A program made the translations under genes and the position numbers. 18,896 nt of DNA from Firmicutes bacterium UBA5496 (lineage in GTDB: Bacteria > Bacillota > Proteinivoracia > UBA4975), in the NCBI GenBank assembly GCA_002427015.1, contig DIPE01000066.1:5763-24658 (forward strand), read 5' to 3'. Positions 1 to 6,676 of this stretch are shown one piece after another. The notes beneath the pieces are model-generated. The model was not told the DNA's origin and did no database searches. It saw only the letters and a program-made list of their open reading frames with translations. Each line of letters begins with the position of its first letter. The first letter of the stretch is position 1.

Positions 1-36
1 CATCTTCCAGTTGGCTGCAATGACAGGGCGGCGCAC
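1..36 (-). CDS. tpiA: Triose-phosphate isomerase, N-terminal 12 codons only (cut by window edge)
   Basis: The minus strand encodes a start followed by RRPVIAANWKM, the conserved N-terminus of triose-phosphate isomerase; the Asn and Lys of the NWKM motif are substrate-site residues in the family. The start is GTG at 36-34. It shares one base with the pgk stop codon in the string TAGTG, and its ribosome binding site AAGGAGG lies inside the last pgk codons, so the two genes are probably translationally coupled. The enzyme interconverts dihydroxyacetone phosphate and glyceraldehyde 3-phosphate in the cytoplasm. The gene follows gapA and pgk as in the standard Bacillota glycolytic operon. The rest of the protein lies outside the window. 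Confidence 0.9.
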   Translation of the reverse strand, partial: MRRPVIAANWKM

Positions 37-1226
37 TAGGCTTCCTCCTTCAAGAGAATCGCGATTCCCGGCAGGGACTTGCCTTCGAGAAATTCCAAAG
101 AAGCGCCGCCGCCGGTGGAAATATGGTCAATGGCATCGGCTTTGCCCAGCTTTTCCAATGCTGCCGCCGAGTCGCCGCCGCCAACCACAGAAAAGGCTTT
201 ACTGGCGGCCAGGGCCTCAGCAATGGCATCGGTGCCCAGGGCAAAGGCGTCAAATTCGAAGACCCCCATGGGGCCGTTCCAGACTACAGTGGCCGCGGTG
301 CCAATGGCCTCGGCAAATTGCTGCCGGGCCAGGGGCCCGATATCCAGAGCCATCCAGCCCTTTGGCACCCCCAGTTCAGCCTTGACAATCTGCTGGCCGG
401 CATCGGCGGCAAAAGCGTCTGCCGCTACTACATCTGCTGGCAGCAGGAGCTTGACTCCCCGCTCCTCTGCCTCCGCCATCAGCTCCCGGGCCAGTTCCAG
501 CTTATCCTCCTCCACTTTGGACTCACCCAGGTCGCAGCCTTTGGCGGCCAGGAAGGTGTTGGCCATGCCCCCGCCAATGAGCAGGGTATCAACCTTGGCC
601 AGGAGGTTGCGGATGACGCCGATTTTATCAGAGACTTTGGCGCCGCCAATGATGGCCACAAAGGGCCGGCGGGCAGCGGTCAGCACCTTGCCCAGCATCT
701 TGATTTCCCGCTCCATCAGCAGGCCCCCATAGGCCGGCAGGTAAGCAGCGACGCCTACGGTGCTGGCATGGGCTCTGTGGGCTGTGCCGAAGGCATCGTT
801 GACAAAGACGTCGGCCAGTTTCGCCAGTTCTTGGGCAAATTCGGGATCGTTCTTTTCTTCACCGGGATAAAAGCGGATATTTTCCAGAAGGAGCACATCC
901 CCATCATTAAGGTCAGCTGCGGCTGCTTGCGCTTCCTGGCCAATAGAAGAGTCCACCTTCGCCACAGTAACTCCCAGCAATTTTTCCAGCTGCCGGGCAA
1001 CGGGATCCAAACGCAGCTCTTCCTTGACCGCGCCTTTGGGGCGGCCCAGATGGGAAACCAGCACCAGCCTGGCTCCCTGCCCGCGCAGGAAATCGATGGT
1101 GGGCAGGGCAGCACGAATCCTGGTGTCATCGGTGATTTCCCCTAGGCTCATGGGCACGTTAAAGTCAACCCTGAGCAGCACCCGCTTGCCTCTAAAATCT
1201 GCGGATTTAATCGATTTGCACTCCAT
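36..1226 (-). CDS. pgk: Phosphoglycerate kinase
   Basis: A 396-residue cytoplasmic enzyme that makes ATP and 3-phosphoglycerate from 1,3-bisphosphoglycerate and ADP in glycolysis. Length is normal for bacterial Pgk. Visible family motifs are RVDFNVP (about residues 19-25), SHLGRPKG (58-65), the nucleotide-site GGGDS (about 349-353) and the C-terminal GGGASLEFLEG (about 372-382). The ATG start is preceded by GGAGGT seven bases upstream. It lies 35 bp downstream of gapA and overlaps tpiA by one base, so it is almost certainly cotranscribed from the promoter in front of cggR. The loop after DFNVP reads MSLGEITDD instead of the more usual MKDG-type sequence, a minor variation. No key residue appears to be missing. 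Confidence 0.97.
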   Translation of the reverse strand: MECKSIKSADFRGKRVLLRVDFNVPMSLGEITDDTRIRAALPTIDFLRGQGARLVLVSHLGRPKGAVKEELRLDPVARQLEKLLGVTVAKVDSSIGQEAQAAAADLNDGDVLLLENIRFYPGEEKNDPEFAQELAKLADVFVNDAFGTAHRAHASTVGVAAYLPAYGGLLMEREIKMLGKVLTAARRPFVAIIGGAKVSDKIGVIRNLLAKVDTLLIGGGMANTFLAAKGCDLGESKVEEDKLELARELMAEAEERGVKLLLPADVVAADAFAADAGQQIVKAELGVPKGWMALDIGPLARQQFAEAIGTAATVVWNGPMGVFEFDAFALGTDAIAEALAASKAFSVVGGGDSAAALEKLGKADAIDHISTGGGASLEFLEGKSLPGIAILLKEEA

Positions 1227-1261
1227 TCACTTAACCTCCATCCAATAGATCTCTTGGGCTG

Positions 1262-2269
1262 CTACAGGTTTTTGGCGACCATTGCAACCAGGTCTACAAC
1301 CCTGGCAGAATACCCCCACTCGTTGTCATACCAGGCCACAATCTTGGCCATATTGTCGATGACGGTGGTGGACAGGGCATCAACTACGCCGGAATACTCA
1401 GACCCCTTGTAATCAACAGATACCAGGGGCTCCTCAGAATAGCCCAGATAGCCCTTGAGGGGACCGGACTCAGAAGCAGCCTTAAAAGCGGCATTGATTT
1501 CTTCAGCGGAGGCAGCCTTGGACAGCTCGGCAGTAAGGTCCACCACGGAAACAGTGGGAGTCGGCACCCTGAGGGCAAAGCCGTTCATCTTGCCTTTCAG
1601 TTCCGGCAATACTAAACCCACAGCCTTGGCTGCCCCGGTGGTGGTGGGGATAATGGACAGGGCTGCTGCCCGGGCCCGGCGCAGGTCCTTGTGGGTTTTG
1701 TCCAGCAGGCACTGGTCGCTGGTATAGGCATGGACTGTAGTAAGAAGACCTTTGACAATGCCAAATTTATCATTGAGAACCTTGGCTACCGGCGCCAGGC
1801 AGGTAGTTGTGCAAGAAGCACAGGAAATTACATGATGCTCACTGGGAATATACTTTTCGTCGTTGACACCCATGACGATTGTTATATCTTCTTGTTTTGC
1901 GGGAGCAGTGATGATGACCTTTTTGGCGCCGCCCTTTTCAATATGGGGCAGCACCGCTTCTTTGCTGCGGAAACGCCCGGTGGAGTCCACAACTATGTCC
2001 ACGCCCATTTCCCCCCAGGGAATATCTCCCGGGTTAGGATAGGCCGTAAGCTTCAGTTCCTTGCCGTCCGCATACACTGTATTGCCATTGACTTCGATCT
2101 TGCCGTCAAAGGGTCCATAAGTTGAATCATACTTGAGCAGATGAACCATGGTAGCCACATCAGAGTGGCCGTTAGCAGCCACAATTTCAATGTTGGGATT
2201 GTGGCGGGCAATGCGGTACACCCTCCGTCCAACAGCGCCAAAACCATTGATACCTACCTTGATAGTCAT
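1262..2269 (-). CDS. gapA: Glyceraldehyde-3-phosphate dehydrogenase, type I, with unusual cofactor pocket
   Basis: A 335-residue phosphorylating GAPDH. The N-terminal Rossmann fold begins with GINGFGAVGRR (residues 6-16). The catalytic segment is SCASCTTTCLAP (149-160) with catalytic Cys153, and the partner histidine is His180 in TVHAYTSDQ. Three departures from the common sequence are visible. The residue after beta-strand 2 is Gly34 (ANGHSD), where NAD-type enzymes carry Asp. The loop usually reading DLPHKDLR reads DKTHKDLR (Pro to Thr192). The usual CTTN of the active site is CTTT. Family knowledge links the first two positions to NADP acceptance, as in GapB and chloroplast GAPDH; that this enzyme uses NADP is inference. 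The ATG start follows GAGGAGGAG. It lies directly after cggR, with pgk and tpiA following, as in the glycolytic operon. Confidence 0.96.
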   Translation of the reverse strand: MTIKVGINGFGAVGRRVYRIARHNPNIEIVAANGHSDVATMVHLLKYDSTYGPFDGKIEVNGNTVYADGKELKLTAYPNPGDIPWGEMGVDIVVDSTGRFRSKEAVLPHIEKGGAKKVIITAPAKQEDITIVMGVNDEKYIPSEHHVISCASCTTTCLAPVAKVLNDKFGIVKGLLTTVHAYTSDQCLLDKTHKDLRRARAAALSIIPTTTGAAKAVGLVLPELKGKMNGFALRVPTPTVSVVDLTAELSKAASAEEINAAFKAASESGPLKGYLGYSEEPLVSVDYKGSEYSGVVDALSTTVIDNMAKIVAWYDNEWGYSARVVDLVAMVAKNL

Positions 2270-2324
2270 AACTACTCCTCCTCATGTATTTTATCTTTTC
2301 CCCAATGGGGTAATGGGGCTTAGG

Positions 2325-3344
2325 TTATACCGAAGGCCCTTGCAGAATGGCCTCGGCTGCGCCCTGGTCGGTGACCAGGACATTCCATTTGTGATGGGCG
2401 GCTACAGCCCGGATTGCCTGGGCTTTAGCCGTTCCCCCGGCGACGACAATTACTGTCTTTATGTTTTCCAAATCATCAATGCCTAATCCAATGCTATTAG
2501 CTTGCCAGACAATTTGACCCTGATGATTAAAATAATAGCCCAGTGTTTCCGCTGCAGCATTAAGCTCCTTGAGGGCGGCAATCCGCTCCGGCGGCGCCTG
2601 CCGCCGGGCTGCCATCTCCAGGGCATCCCCGATTCCATGGACAAGAAGGGTGCTCCGGTGAATGAGGGCAAGAACTTCGGCGATTCCCGGTTCCTGCACC
2701 AGCTCTTCCAGAGCATGCCGAGAAAGGTTGTCAGGGGCATGGAGCAAACGGTAATTTCCCCCCAGGGCTTGAGCCAGTTTGGCGGCAATGGTGTTGGCCT
2801 GAATTTCCACTCGCTCTCCCAGGGCTCCCCTTCCGGGGACCACAGTTACCCGGTGCCGCTGGGAATGGACAGAATCCGCCACCGCTGACATGGTTGTGCC
2901 GCCGGTGATGGCAATGATGTCCCCCTCCCGGATTTCCTGGACCAAGACCCTGGCTGCCGCCCGGCCTAGTTCCCGCTGGACCAGGGGGTCGGCGGAACTG
3001 TCCCCGGGAACCAGAATTACCCGGGGAATGCCCAGATGTTCAGATACCTGTCTTTCCATGGTGGGCAGGCCTAACAGCTCCAGCATGTATGGAGCCATGG
3101 CGGTGAGCAACCCTTGCCCCCGGGCGGTGAGGCTGACTCCGCTGGCGCCGGTCTCAATCAGGTCCAATTGCTTGAGGGCCTCCAGTTCGGTGCGAATTAT
3201 CCTTTCTCCCGTCTGCAAGGTATCCGCCAACACCCGGCGTCCTACTGGCGCCAGATGGTCTACTGTGCGCAGAATTGAATAGCGGCGAAAAAAGGAGTCG
3301 GTGATTTCCGGTGATATAAGCTTGAGGATTTCAATGATATTCAT
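2325..3344 (-). CDS. cggR: Central glycolytic genes regulator CggR (SorC family)
   Basis: A 339-residue DNA-binding repressor. An N-terminal winged-helix region (about residues 20-80, with a basic turn around GRRVLADTL) is followed by a SorC-type sugar-phosphate-binding domain (about 90-335) carrying TGGTTMSAVAD near 147-157. In Bacillus subtilis CggR represses the gapA operon and is released by fructose 1,6-bisphosphate. Assignment to CggR rather than another SorC protein rests on the family match plus its place at the head of gapA-pgk-tpiA, 55 bp before gapA. The ATG start has GGAGG positioned eight bases upstream. A strong promoter and a CGGGAC-containing direct repeat lie in front of it, as expected for autorepression. 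Effector specificity here is inferred from the family. Confidence 0.93.
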   Translation of the reverse strand: MNIIEILKLISPEITDSFFRRYSILRTVDHLAPVGRRVLADTLQTGERIIRTELEALKQLDLIETGASGVSLTARGQGLLTAMAPYMLELLGLPTMERQVSEHLGIPRVILVPGDSSADPLVQRELGRAAARVLVQEIREGDIIAITGGTTMSAVADSVHSQRHRVTVVPGRGALGERVEIQANTIAAKLAQALGGNYRLLHAPDNLSRHALEELVQEPGIAEVLALIHRSTLLVHGIGDALEMAARRQAPPERIAALKELNAAAETLGYYFNHQGQIVWQANSIGLGIDDLENIKTVIVVAGGTAKAQAIRAVAAHHKWNVLVTDQGAAEAILQGPSV

Positions 3345-3357
3345 ACTTCACCTCCGG

Positions 3358-3392
3358 GTCGGGATTTGTCCCACTCGGCAATAATTGTCCCG
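3358..3392 (-). promoter_or_regulatory. Candidate CggR operator
   Basis: Between the cggR promoter and its start codon the minus strand carries CGGGAC, six bases, TGCC, then TGGGAC, six bases, CGAC. The known B. subtilis CggR operator is a direct repeat of CGGGAC-N6-TGTC, also downstream of the transcription start, where bound CggR blocks elongating polymerase. Here the half-site repeat interval is 19 bp instead of 20, and the TGTC parts are degenerate (TGCC, CGAC). The location and the two GGGAC boxes favour an operator; binding is not shown. Confidence 0.5.
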
Positions 3393-3419
3393 TCAAAGGT
3401 AAAAAAAACCTCTATAAAA

Positions 3420-3448
3420 AGTATAGCAAGAGTCATGGTTTAATGCAA
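3420..3448 (-). promoter_or_regulatory. Sigma-A promoter of the cggR-gapA-pgk-tpiA operon
   Basis: On the minus strand TTGCAT (3448-3443) is separated by exactly 17 bp from TATACT (3425-3420). Both boxes differ from consensus by one base or two. Transcription would begin near 3413, about 20 bp upstream of the candidate CggR operator. Confidence 0.75.
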
Positions 3449-3501
3449 CCTCAATTGCCCCATAGATCCTGAACCTTTAGTTTATGCTATGTTTACCCAT
3501 A

Positions 3502-3510
3502 TGCTATAAT
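3502..3510 (+). promoter_or_regulatory. Extended -10 promoter for the flavoprotein gene
   Basis: The sequence TGCTATAAT is an extended -10 element (TG-N-TATAAT). No good -35 box stands 16-18 bp upstream, which is tolerated by extended -10 promoters. The predicted start near 3517 leaves a leader of about 26 bases before the preferred ATG at 3543 and supports that start over ATG 3525. Confidence 0.6.
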
Positions 3511-3542
3511 CAGGTATTCAGAGAATGTTAGGGGTGGCAAAG

Positions 3543-4718
3543 ATGATAGTGATAATCGGGGCCGGGGCTGCGGGATTGCTGGCGGCAGTGGCGGCGGTGC
3601 GGCGGGGGCAGCAAGTCGGCATATATGAAAAAATGCAGCGGCCGGGAATAAAGCTGGGGCTGGCTGGAGGCGGACGCTGCAACCTTTCCAACAGCGGCGA
3701 TCTCCTGGCCGGGCTTAATAACTGCCAGTTTCTGCGGCCCGCCCTGGCAAGATTGGATCAAGCCGCCCTTAAGCATGAGCTGGCGGCAATAGGCGTTGCC
3801 ACCACTGTTGACCACTGGGGCAGGGTTTATCCCCAAGCCATGACTGGGCAAGAGCTGGCAGGCCATCTGCACAGCTGGCTGCAAAGCCAGGGGGTGCGCT
3901 TCTATCTTCACAGCCCCCTGACCAATATTCAAACCGGGAATGGCAAGCTGGAAGCAGTTGAAATTAACGGCAAGGCCATCCCTTGCTCCAGGGCCATCCT
4001 GGCCTGCGGCGGCAAGGCCTGGCCCCAAACCGGCAGTGACGGGGGAGCTCTGACTGTCTTGGCAGCGGCCGGGCATAAAATAGTGCCTCTGCTGCCGGCC
4101 CTGGTCCCCCTGAGGACCAAGGAAACTTGGCCCCTGCAATTGCAAGGCATCAGCCTGAAAAATGCCGCTGTCACAGTTACGGCCAATGGCAAGAAGCTGG
4201 ATGGGGCCAGGGGGGATTTGCTCTTCACCCATTTCGGCCTCAGCGGCCCGGCAGTGCTGGACATCAGCCATGCCGCCGCCAAGGCCCGGCATCAAGGGCA
4301 ACCCGCTCTGATTGTCATTGACCTATTGCCCCATATGAGCAGAGAAGAAATCTGCCAGAGCCTGGAAAAACACGCTCAGAAGACCGTGGGCAATGCTCTT
4401 TCCGCCCTGCTCCCGGCCCAGCTGGCAAAAATGCTGGGGGGCGAAAAATATATTAAAGGCCTGGCTCCCACTACTCTCAACCAACTGGCTGGGGAGCTGA
4501 AGGCAGTAAGGCTTGAAATCGCTGACGTCCTAGGCCGCCAGGCCATGGTCAGTCAGGGGGGAGTAAATCTCAGGCAAGTCAATCCCCGGACCATGGAATC
4601 CAAGCTGGTTTCCGGCCTGTTTCTCGCCGGAGAAATGCTGGATTACCACGGCAGAACCGGTGGCTTCAATCTCCACGCCGCCTTCGCCACAGGCTGGCTG
4701 GCGGGGGAAAACGCCTGA
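3543..4718 (+). CDS. FAD-dependent flavoprotein, HI0933/YhiN (BaiN-like) family
   Basis: A 391-residue protein of the HI0933/YhiN/BaiN family of putative FAD-dependent oxidoreductases. It begins with the dinucleotide-binding motif MIVIIGAGAAGL (GAGAAG at 6-11), followed by the family signature LGLAGGGRCNLSNSG (about 40-54) and the C-terminal LAGEMLDYHGRTGGFNLHAAF. These regions bind FAD; the physiological substrate of this family is mostly unknown, and BaiN's assigned bile-acid role should not be transferred here. The ATG at 3543 is chosen because AGGGGTG lies six bases before it; an in-frame ATG at 3525 would add six residues but has no good ribosome binding site. It is one of two plus-strand genes in the window and sits between cggR and rpoN. 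Its stop is one base from that of convergent rpoN, with no room for a terminator. Confidence 0.9.
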   Translation: MIVIIGAGAAGLLAAVAAVRRGQQVGIYEKMQRPGIKLGLAGGGRCNLSNSGDLLAGLNNCQFLRPALARLDQAALKHELAAIGVATTVDHWGRVYPQAMTGQELAGHLHSWLQSQGVRFYLHSPLTNIQTGNGKLEAVEINGKAIPCSRAILACGGKAWPQTGSDGGALTVLAAAGHKIVPLLPALVPLRTKETWPLQLQGISLKNAAVTVTANGKKLDGARGDLLFTHFGLSGPAVLDISHAAAKARHQGQPALIVIDLLPHMSREEICQSLEKHAQKTVGNALSALLPAQLAKMLGGEKYIKGLAPTTLNQLAGELKAVRLEIADVLGRQAMVSQGGVNLRQVNPRTMESKLVSGLFLAGEMLDYHGRTGGFNLHAAFATGWLAGENA

Positions 4719-4719
4719 A

Positions 4720-6099
4720 TCACTGCCAGCGCTTGCGCAAGGCAGAGCCGGGGATGTCCAGCTGGTCCCTGTATTTGGCCACCGTCCGCCGGGAAATTCT
4801 GATGCCCCGCTGCTGCAAGCTATGAGCAATTTGCTGGTCAGTTAAGGGCTCTCTCTTGTCCTCCCCGGCGACAATTTCCGCCAGAATCTGCTTGACCCCG
4901 GTGCTGGCAGCCCCCACTCCGTTAACAGTGTCCAGATTGGCGGCAAAAAAGTATTTATAAGCAAAGATGCCTTTGGGAGTCTGCAGGTATTTGCCGTTGA
5001 TGGCCCGGCTCACTGTAGACTCATGGATTTCCAGGCCCTCGGCCACATCTTTGAGGCGCATGGGCCGCAGGCATTTGACTCCCCTGGAAAAGAAAGACTC
5101 CTGATATTCCAGGATAAATTCTGTTATCCGGTAGAGGGTGGTTCGGCGCTGTTCAATTGCCTTCAGCAGCCAAAGGGCAGAATTTAATTTGTCCCGGAGA
5201 TACTTTTCCGTTCCGTCGGCATCGGCATTTGCGAGCATGCTCTGATAACTGGGGCTGAGGCGCAGGCGGTGGGAGTAAGAGTCGTTGACCAGTATGACCC
5301 ACTTTCCCGCTACATTCAGGACGGTGACGTCGGGAAGAATATAAGACGAGCCCACATCCTCCCCCAGGCTCAATCCCGGTTTTGGCTCCAACCCCCGGAT
5401 ATAGTCGATGGCTCTTTGGACCAGGGCATAATCCGTCCCTAAAATTTCTGCGAGAACGGGGATTCTCCCCTTGGCTACAAGGTCCAGATGCGCGCAGACA
5501 ATTTCCCGGACAAAAGGGGGCGCATCCTGGCGGCTGTTGATTTGCAGGAGCAGGCATTCCTGCAGATTGCGGGCGCCAATGCCCACAGGTTCCAATGTCT
5601 GAACGACACCTAACGCTGCGACCACATCTTCTTCCTGCACCCGCAGCTGGCGGGCAATTTCCGCGCAGGCTAGGTGCAAATAGCCGTCATCGCTGAGGTT
5701 GTCGACAATATTAGCGGCGATATGCGCCAGATTCTTGGGCAAGCAGAGCAGTCTAAGCTGCTGGCGCAGGCGCTGCTGCAAAGTTATAATTCCGGCAGTA
5801 TACTGCTCAAAAGTTGTCTTCCCCTGGGAATCCCTGGCTAAATCTCCTGCGTCGCCCCGGTCTTGGAAATATTGTTCCCAATCAAGGTCAAATTCCGTTT
5901 CTTCCTTTACTTCCCGGGATTCTTCTTCCCCCTCTAATCCTTCTGCCATTTCCAGCATCGGGTTTTCTAAGAACTGCTGATCTAAATAAGCTGTGAGTTC
6001 CAGAGCAGGAAGCTGCAGTAATTTTATCGCCTGCTGCAGTTGGGGTGTCATTAGTAACTTTTGTGTCTGGCGCATTTCCAACTGATAATCCAGTCTCAT
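4720..6099 (-). CDS. rpoN: RNA polymerase sigma-54 factor
   Basis: A 459-residue sigma-54. Region I (about 1-50) is the typical Gln/Leu-rich activator-responsive segment with QKLLMTPQLQQAIKLLQ. An acidic region II follows (about 55-90, rich in Glu and Asp), then the core-binding domain, a helix-turn-helix around STVSRAINGKYLQTPKG, and the C-terminal RpoN box RRTVAKYRDQL (about 437-447) that reads the -24 element. The protein directs polymerase to GG-N10-GC promoters and needs an AAA+ enhancer-binding activator. The ATG at 6099 is preferred: GGAGGT stands six bases upstream, whereas the GTG at 6102 is only three bases from it. rpoN near cggR-gapA is a known clostridial arrangement. A sigma-54-type promoter lies just upstream on the same strand, suggesting self-dependence. 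No enhancer-binding protein is encoded in the window. Confidence 0.97.
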   Translation of the reverse strand: MRLDYQLEMRQTQKLLMTPQLQQAIKLLQLPALELTAYLDQQFLENPMLEMAEGLEGEEESREVKEETEFDLDWEQYFQDRGDAGDLARDSQGKTTFEQYTAGIITLQQRLRQQLRLLCLPKNLAHIAANIVDNLSDDGYLHLACAEIARQLRVQEEDVVAALGVVQTLEPVGIGARNLQECLLLQINSRQDAPPFVREIVCAHLDLVAKGRIPVLAEILGTDYALVQRAIDYIRGLEPKPGLSLGEDVGSSYILPDVTVLNVAGKWVILVNDSYSHRLRLSPSYQSMLANADADGTEKYLRDKLNSALWLLKAIEQRRTTLYRITEFILEYQESFFSRGVKCLRPMRLKDVAEGLEIHESTVSRAINGKYLQTPKGIFAYKYFFAANLDTVNGVGAASTGVKQILAEIVAGEDKREPLTDQQIAHSLQQRGIRISRRTVAKYRDQLDIPGSALRKRWQ

Positions 6100-6159
6100 C
6101 ACTGCACCTCCTCACTTGTATGCCTATGCATTATATTCTTTATGGGCGGGATATTCTCC

Positions 6160-6175
6160 TGCAAGAATTGTGCCA
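6160..6175 (-). promoter_or_regulatory. Sigma-54 (-24/-12) promoter upstream of rpoN
   Basis: The minus strand reads TGGCACAATTCTTGCA, which matches the sigma-54 consensus TGGCAC-N5-TTGCW fully with the required ten bases between GG and GC. Transcription would begin near 6149, giving a leader of about 50 bases before the rpoN ATG. A TATAAT at 6135-6130 on the same strand has no matching -35 box, so the -24/-12 element is the best promoter here. Use by sigma-54 is inference. Confidence 0.7.
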
Positions 6176-6230
6176 TCCATCCTTCGTAACAGAAATTTAA
6201 TATAATCTTCAGGAGAAAAGTGCATTTCCC

Positions 6231-6260
6231 TTGACAAGAACAAGAATAAATGCAAAAATA
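6231..6260 (+). promoter_or_regulatory. Probable sigma-A promoter of rpmE
   Basis: A perfect -35 box TTGACA (6231-6236) is followed 17-18 bp later by an A-rich weak -10 (AAAAAT/AAAATA, 6254-6260). The spacing and the position 54 bp before rpmE fit. The leader between about 6267 and 6313 contains two AGCTTTT copies (6269 and 6290) of unknown meaning. Confidence 0.5.
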
Positions 6261-6313
6261 GCTAGGTAAGCTTTTTACTTTGCAGCAACAGCTTTTGGAG
6301 GGAGGTCATAAGT

Positions 6314-6514
6314 ATGAAGAAAGATATTCATCCCAAGTATTACAAAGTCACAGCCACTTGCGCCTGCGGCGCTCAGTTTGAAACCGGCTCCACCAAGGAA
6401 AATATCCGGGTTGACATTTGCTCCAACTGCCATCCCTTCTTCACCGGCGTGCAGAAGATTGTCGACGCAGCCGGCCGGGTTGAAAAATTCAACAAAAAAT
6501 ACAATCGTAAATAA
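6314..6514 (+). CDS. rpmE: 50S ribosomal protein L31 (zinc-binding type)
   Basis: A 66-residue L31 starting MKKDIHPKYYKV, a normal length for the family. Four cysteines are placed as in the zinc-containing C+ form: Cys16 and Cys18 in CAC, Cys36 and Cys39 in CSNC, followed by HPFFTG. The protein is part of the large ribosomal subunit near the bridge to the small subunit. AGGGAGGT stands seven bases before the ATG. It is monocistronic: a promoter lies directly upstream and an intrinsic terminator starts at the stop codon. Zinc-type L31 is known in Bacillus to be exchanged for a cysteine-free paralogue under zinc limitation; no paralogue or Zur box is visible here. Confidence 0.97.
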   Translation: MKKDIHPKYYKVTATCACGAQFETGSTKENIRVDICSNCHPFFTGVQKIVDAAGRVEKFNKKYNRK

Positions 6515-6544
6515 ATACCCGTCCAAGACGGGTATATTTTTTTT
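6515..6544 (+). terminator. Intrinsic terminator of rpmE
   Basis: A 9-bp perfect stem ATACCCGTC/GACGGGTAT with a three-base CAA loop is followed by one A and eight T. It begins at the base after the rpmE stop codon, and the T-run directly touches the first 29-bp repeat at 6545. Confidence 0.93.
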
Positions 6545-6671
6545 GGGACAGCGGGGACGGTTCTTTTTGTCCCACATTATTCTTTCTCTATCTAAGAGCC
6601 TGTGGCTGTTCTTCCATTTCCTTATTTTCAAGGCTTTTTGCTGGGACAAAAAGAACCGTCCCCGCTGTCCC
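6545..6671. repeat. REPIN-like inverted pair of 29-bp repeats (copies A and B)
   Basis: Copy A (6545-6573, plus orientation) begins GGGACAGC, contains GGGGACGGTTCT and ends TTGTCCC. Copy B (6643-6671) is its exact reverse complement over all 29 bases. Each copy is itself an interrupted palindrome (GGGACA...TGTCCC). The 69-bp spacer has no gene and only a minor AGCC-TGT-GGCT hairpin. The pair fills the gap between the rpmE terminator and the stop codon of the convergent lipoprotein gene, five bases away. Paired inverted short palindromes of this kind resemble REP doublets moved by IS200-like REP-associated transposases; no transposase is present here. Confidence 0.85.
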
Positions 6672-6676
6672 GGGTT

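Noticed and set aside
123..1145. A 340-codon open frame on the plus strand opposite pgk
   Set aside because: It is antisense to a clear pgk gene, has no ribosome binding site and its translation resembles no protein; it arises from the codon bias of pgk.
3395..3412. Small AGGT-A8-ACCT hairpin in the cggR leader
   Set aside because: The stem is only four base pairs with an A-only loop. It is too weak to call a terminator or riboswitch.
6130..6135. TATAAT on the minus strand as a sigma-A promoter of rpoN
   Set aside because: No -35 box is found at 16-18 bp and there is no TG extension. It may contribute weakly, but the -24/-12 element is far better matched.
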